From positions 1-6,156 of the forward strand of contig CAUEJN010000069.1 in NCBI GenBank assembly GCA_959018045.1: 6,156 nucleotides of DNA, read 5' to 3'. The position numbers and the translations under genes are program-made. Source of the DNA: an uncultured Butyricicoccus sp. GTDB taxonomy: Bacteria; Bacillota; Clostridia; Oscillospirales; Butyricicoccaceae. Below are positions 6,000 through 6,156 of this stretch, in pieces. How positions within the stretch are numbered: position 1 is the first letter of the stretch; every line of letters begins with the position of its first letter. The notes beneath the pieces are model-generated. The model saw only the letters and a program-made list of their open reading frames with translations. It did no database searches and was not told the origin of the DNA.

Positions 6000-6156
6000 G
6001 GCGGCGGCAAACCGATGTAGTTTTGCCGTGACCGTGTCAAGATGGCGTGCGATGACAAGCAAAAGGTTACCTACGCCGACGTAGCGGGTGCCGGTGAGGA
6101 AGAGGCAGAGCTTCAGGAGATCGTCGAGTTCCTCAAAGACCCCAAGAAGTTTATCG
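6000..6156 (+). pseudogene. ftsH: FtsH linker and start of AAA+ domain, separated by in-frame stops (3' partial)
   Basis: Continues in exactly the frame of the upstream ftsH part: G-G-G-K-P-M, then TAG (6018-6020), then F-C-R-D-R-V-K-M-A-C-D-D-K-Q-K, then the unmistakable FtsH segment V-T-Y-A-D-V-A-G (6066-6089), followed by an E-rich stretch and E-I-V-E-F-L-K-D-P-K-K-F up to the window edge. With the TGA at 5997-5999, two stops lie 21 nt apart in the Gly-rich linker between the second transmembrane helix and the AAA+ domain, with no net frameshift. Walker A and the HEXXH zinc site lie beyond the window. The only in-frame restart candidate, ATG 6042, has no ribosome binding site. Either ftsH is a pseudogene or this stretch contains sequence errors; the well-kept AAA+ residues favour a recent change or error. 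Confidence 0.8.

Overview
The window is a run of six same-strand housekeeping genes from a Gram-positive bacterium of the Bacillota (Firmicutes), most likely a Clostridia member of the Oscillospiraceae/Ruminococcaceae type. The grounds are the Firmicutes gene neighbourhood gdpP-rplI-dnaB joined to tilS-hpt-ftsH, a c-di-AMP phosphodiesterase of the GdpP type, strong GGAGG-type ribosome binding sites, and a moderately high GC content (upper 50s percent by eye, not counted). Genus and species cannot be fixed from this.

Layout: 2-1813 gdpP, open at the left edge and lacking its N-terminal membrane part; 1814-1876 short AT-rich spacer with a weak hairpin and a -10-like box; 1877-2320 rplI (ribosomal protein bL9); 2327-3661 dnaB (replicative helicase), whose ribosome binding site lies inside the end of rplI; 3658-4992 tilS (tRNA-Ile lysidine synthetase), overlapping dnaB by ATGA; 4995-5540 hpt (hypoxanthine phosphoribosyltransferase), whose ribosome binding site lies inside the end of tilS; 5543-5562 GC-rich hairpin; 5565-5999 the N-terminal membrane part of ftsH; 6000-6156 the start of the FtsH AAA+ domain in the same frame, cut off from the N-terminal part by two in-frame stop codons (TGA 5997-5999, TAG 6018-6020).

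Tight spacing (6-nt gap, 4-nt overlap, 2-nt gap) points to a co-transcribed, translationally coupled rplI-dnaB-tilS-hpt unit, probably also carrying gdpP and ftsH. Functionally the genes cover c-di-AMP turnover, ribosome structure, chromosome replication, AUA codon decoding, purine salvage and membrane protein quality control. An AT-rich patch inside tilS with an extended -10 box may be an internal promoter for hpt-ftsH.

I see no phage, insertion sequence, CRISPR array, tRNA, rRNA, toxin-antitoxin or defence gene, and no plausible undescribed system. The most notable item is the broken ftsH at the right edge, where sequence error is at least as likely as a real lesion.
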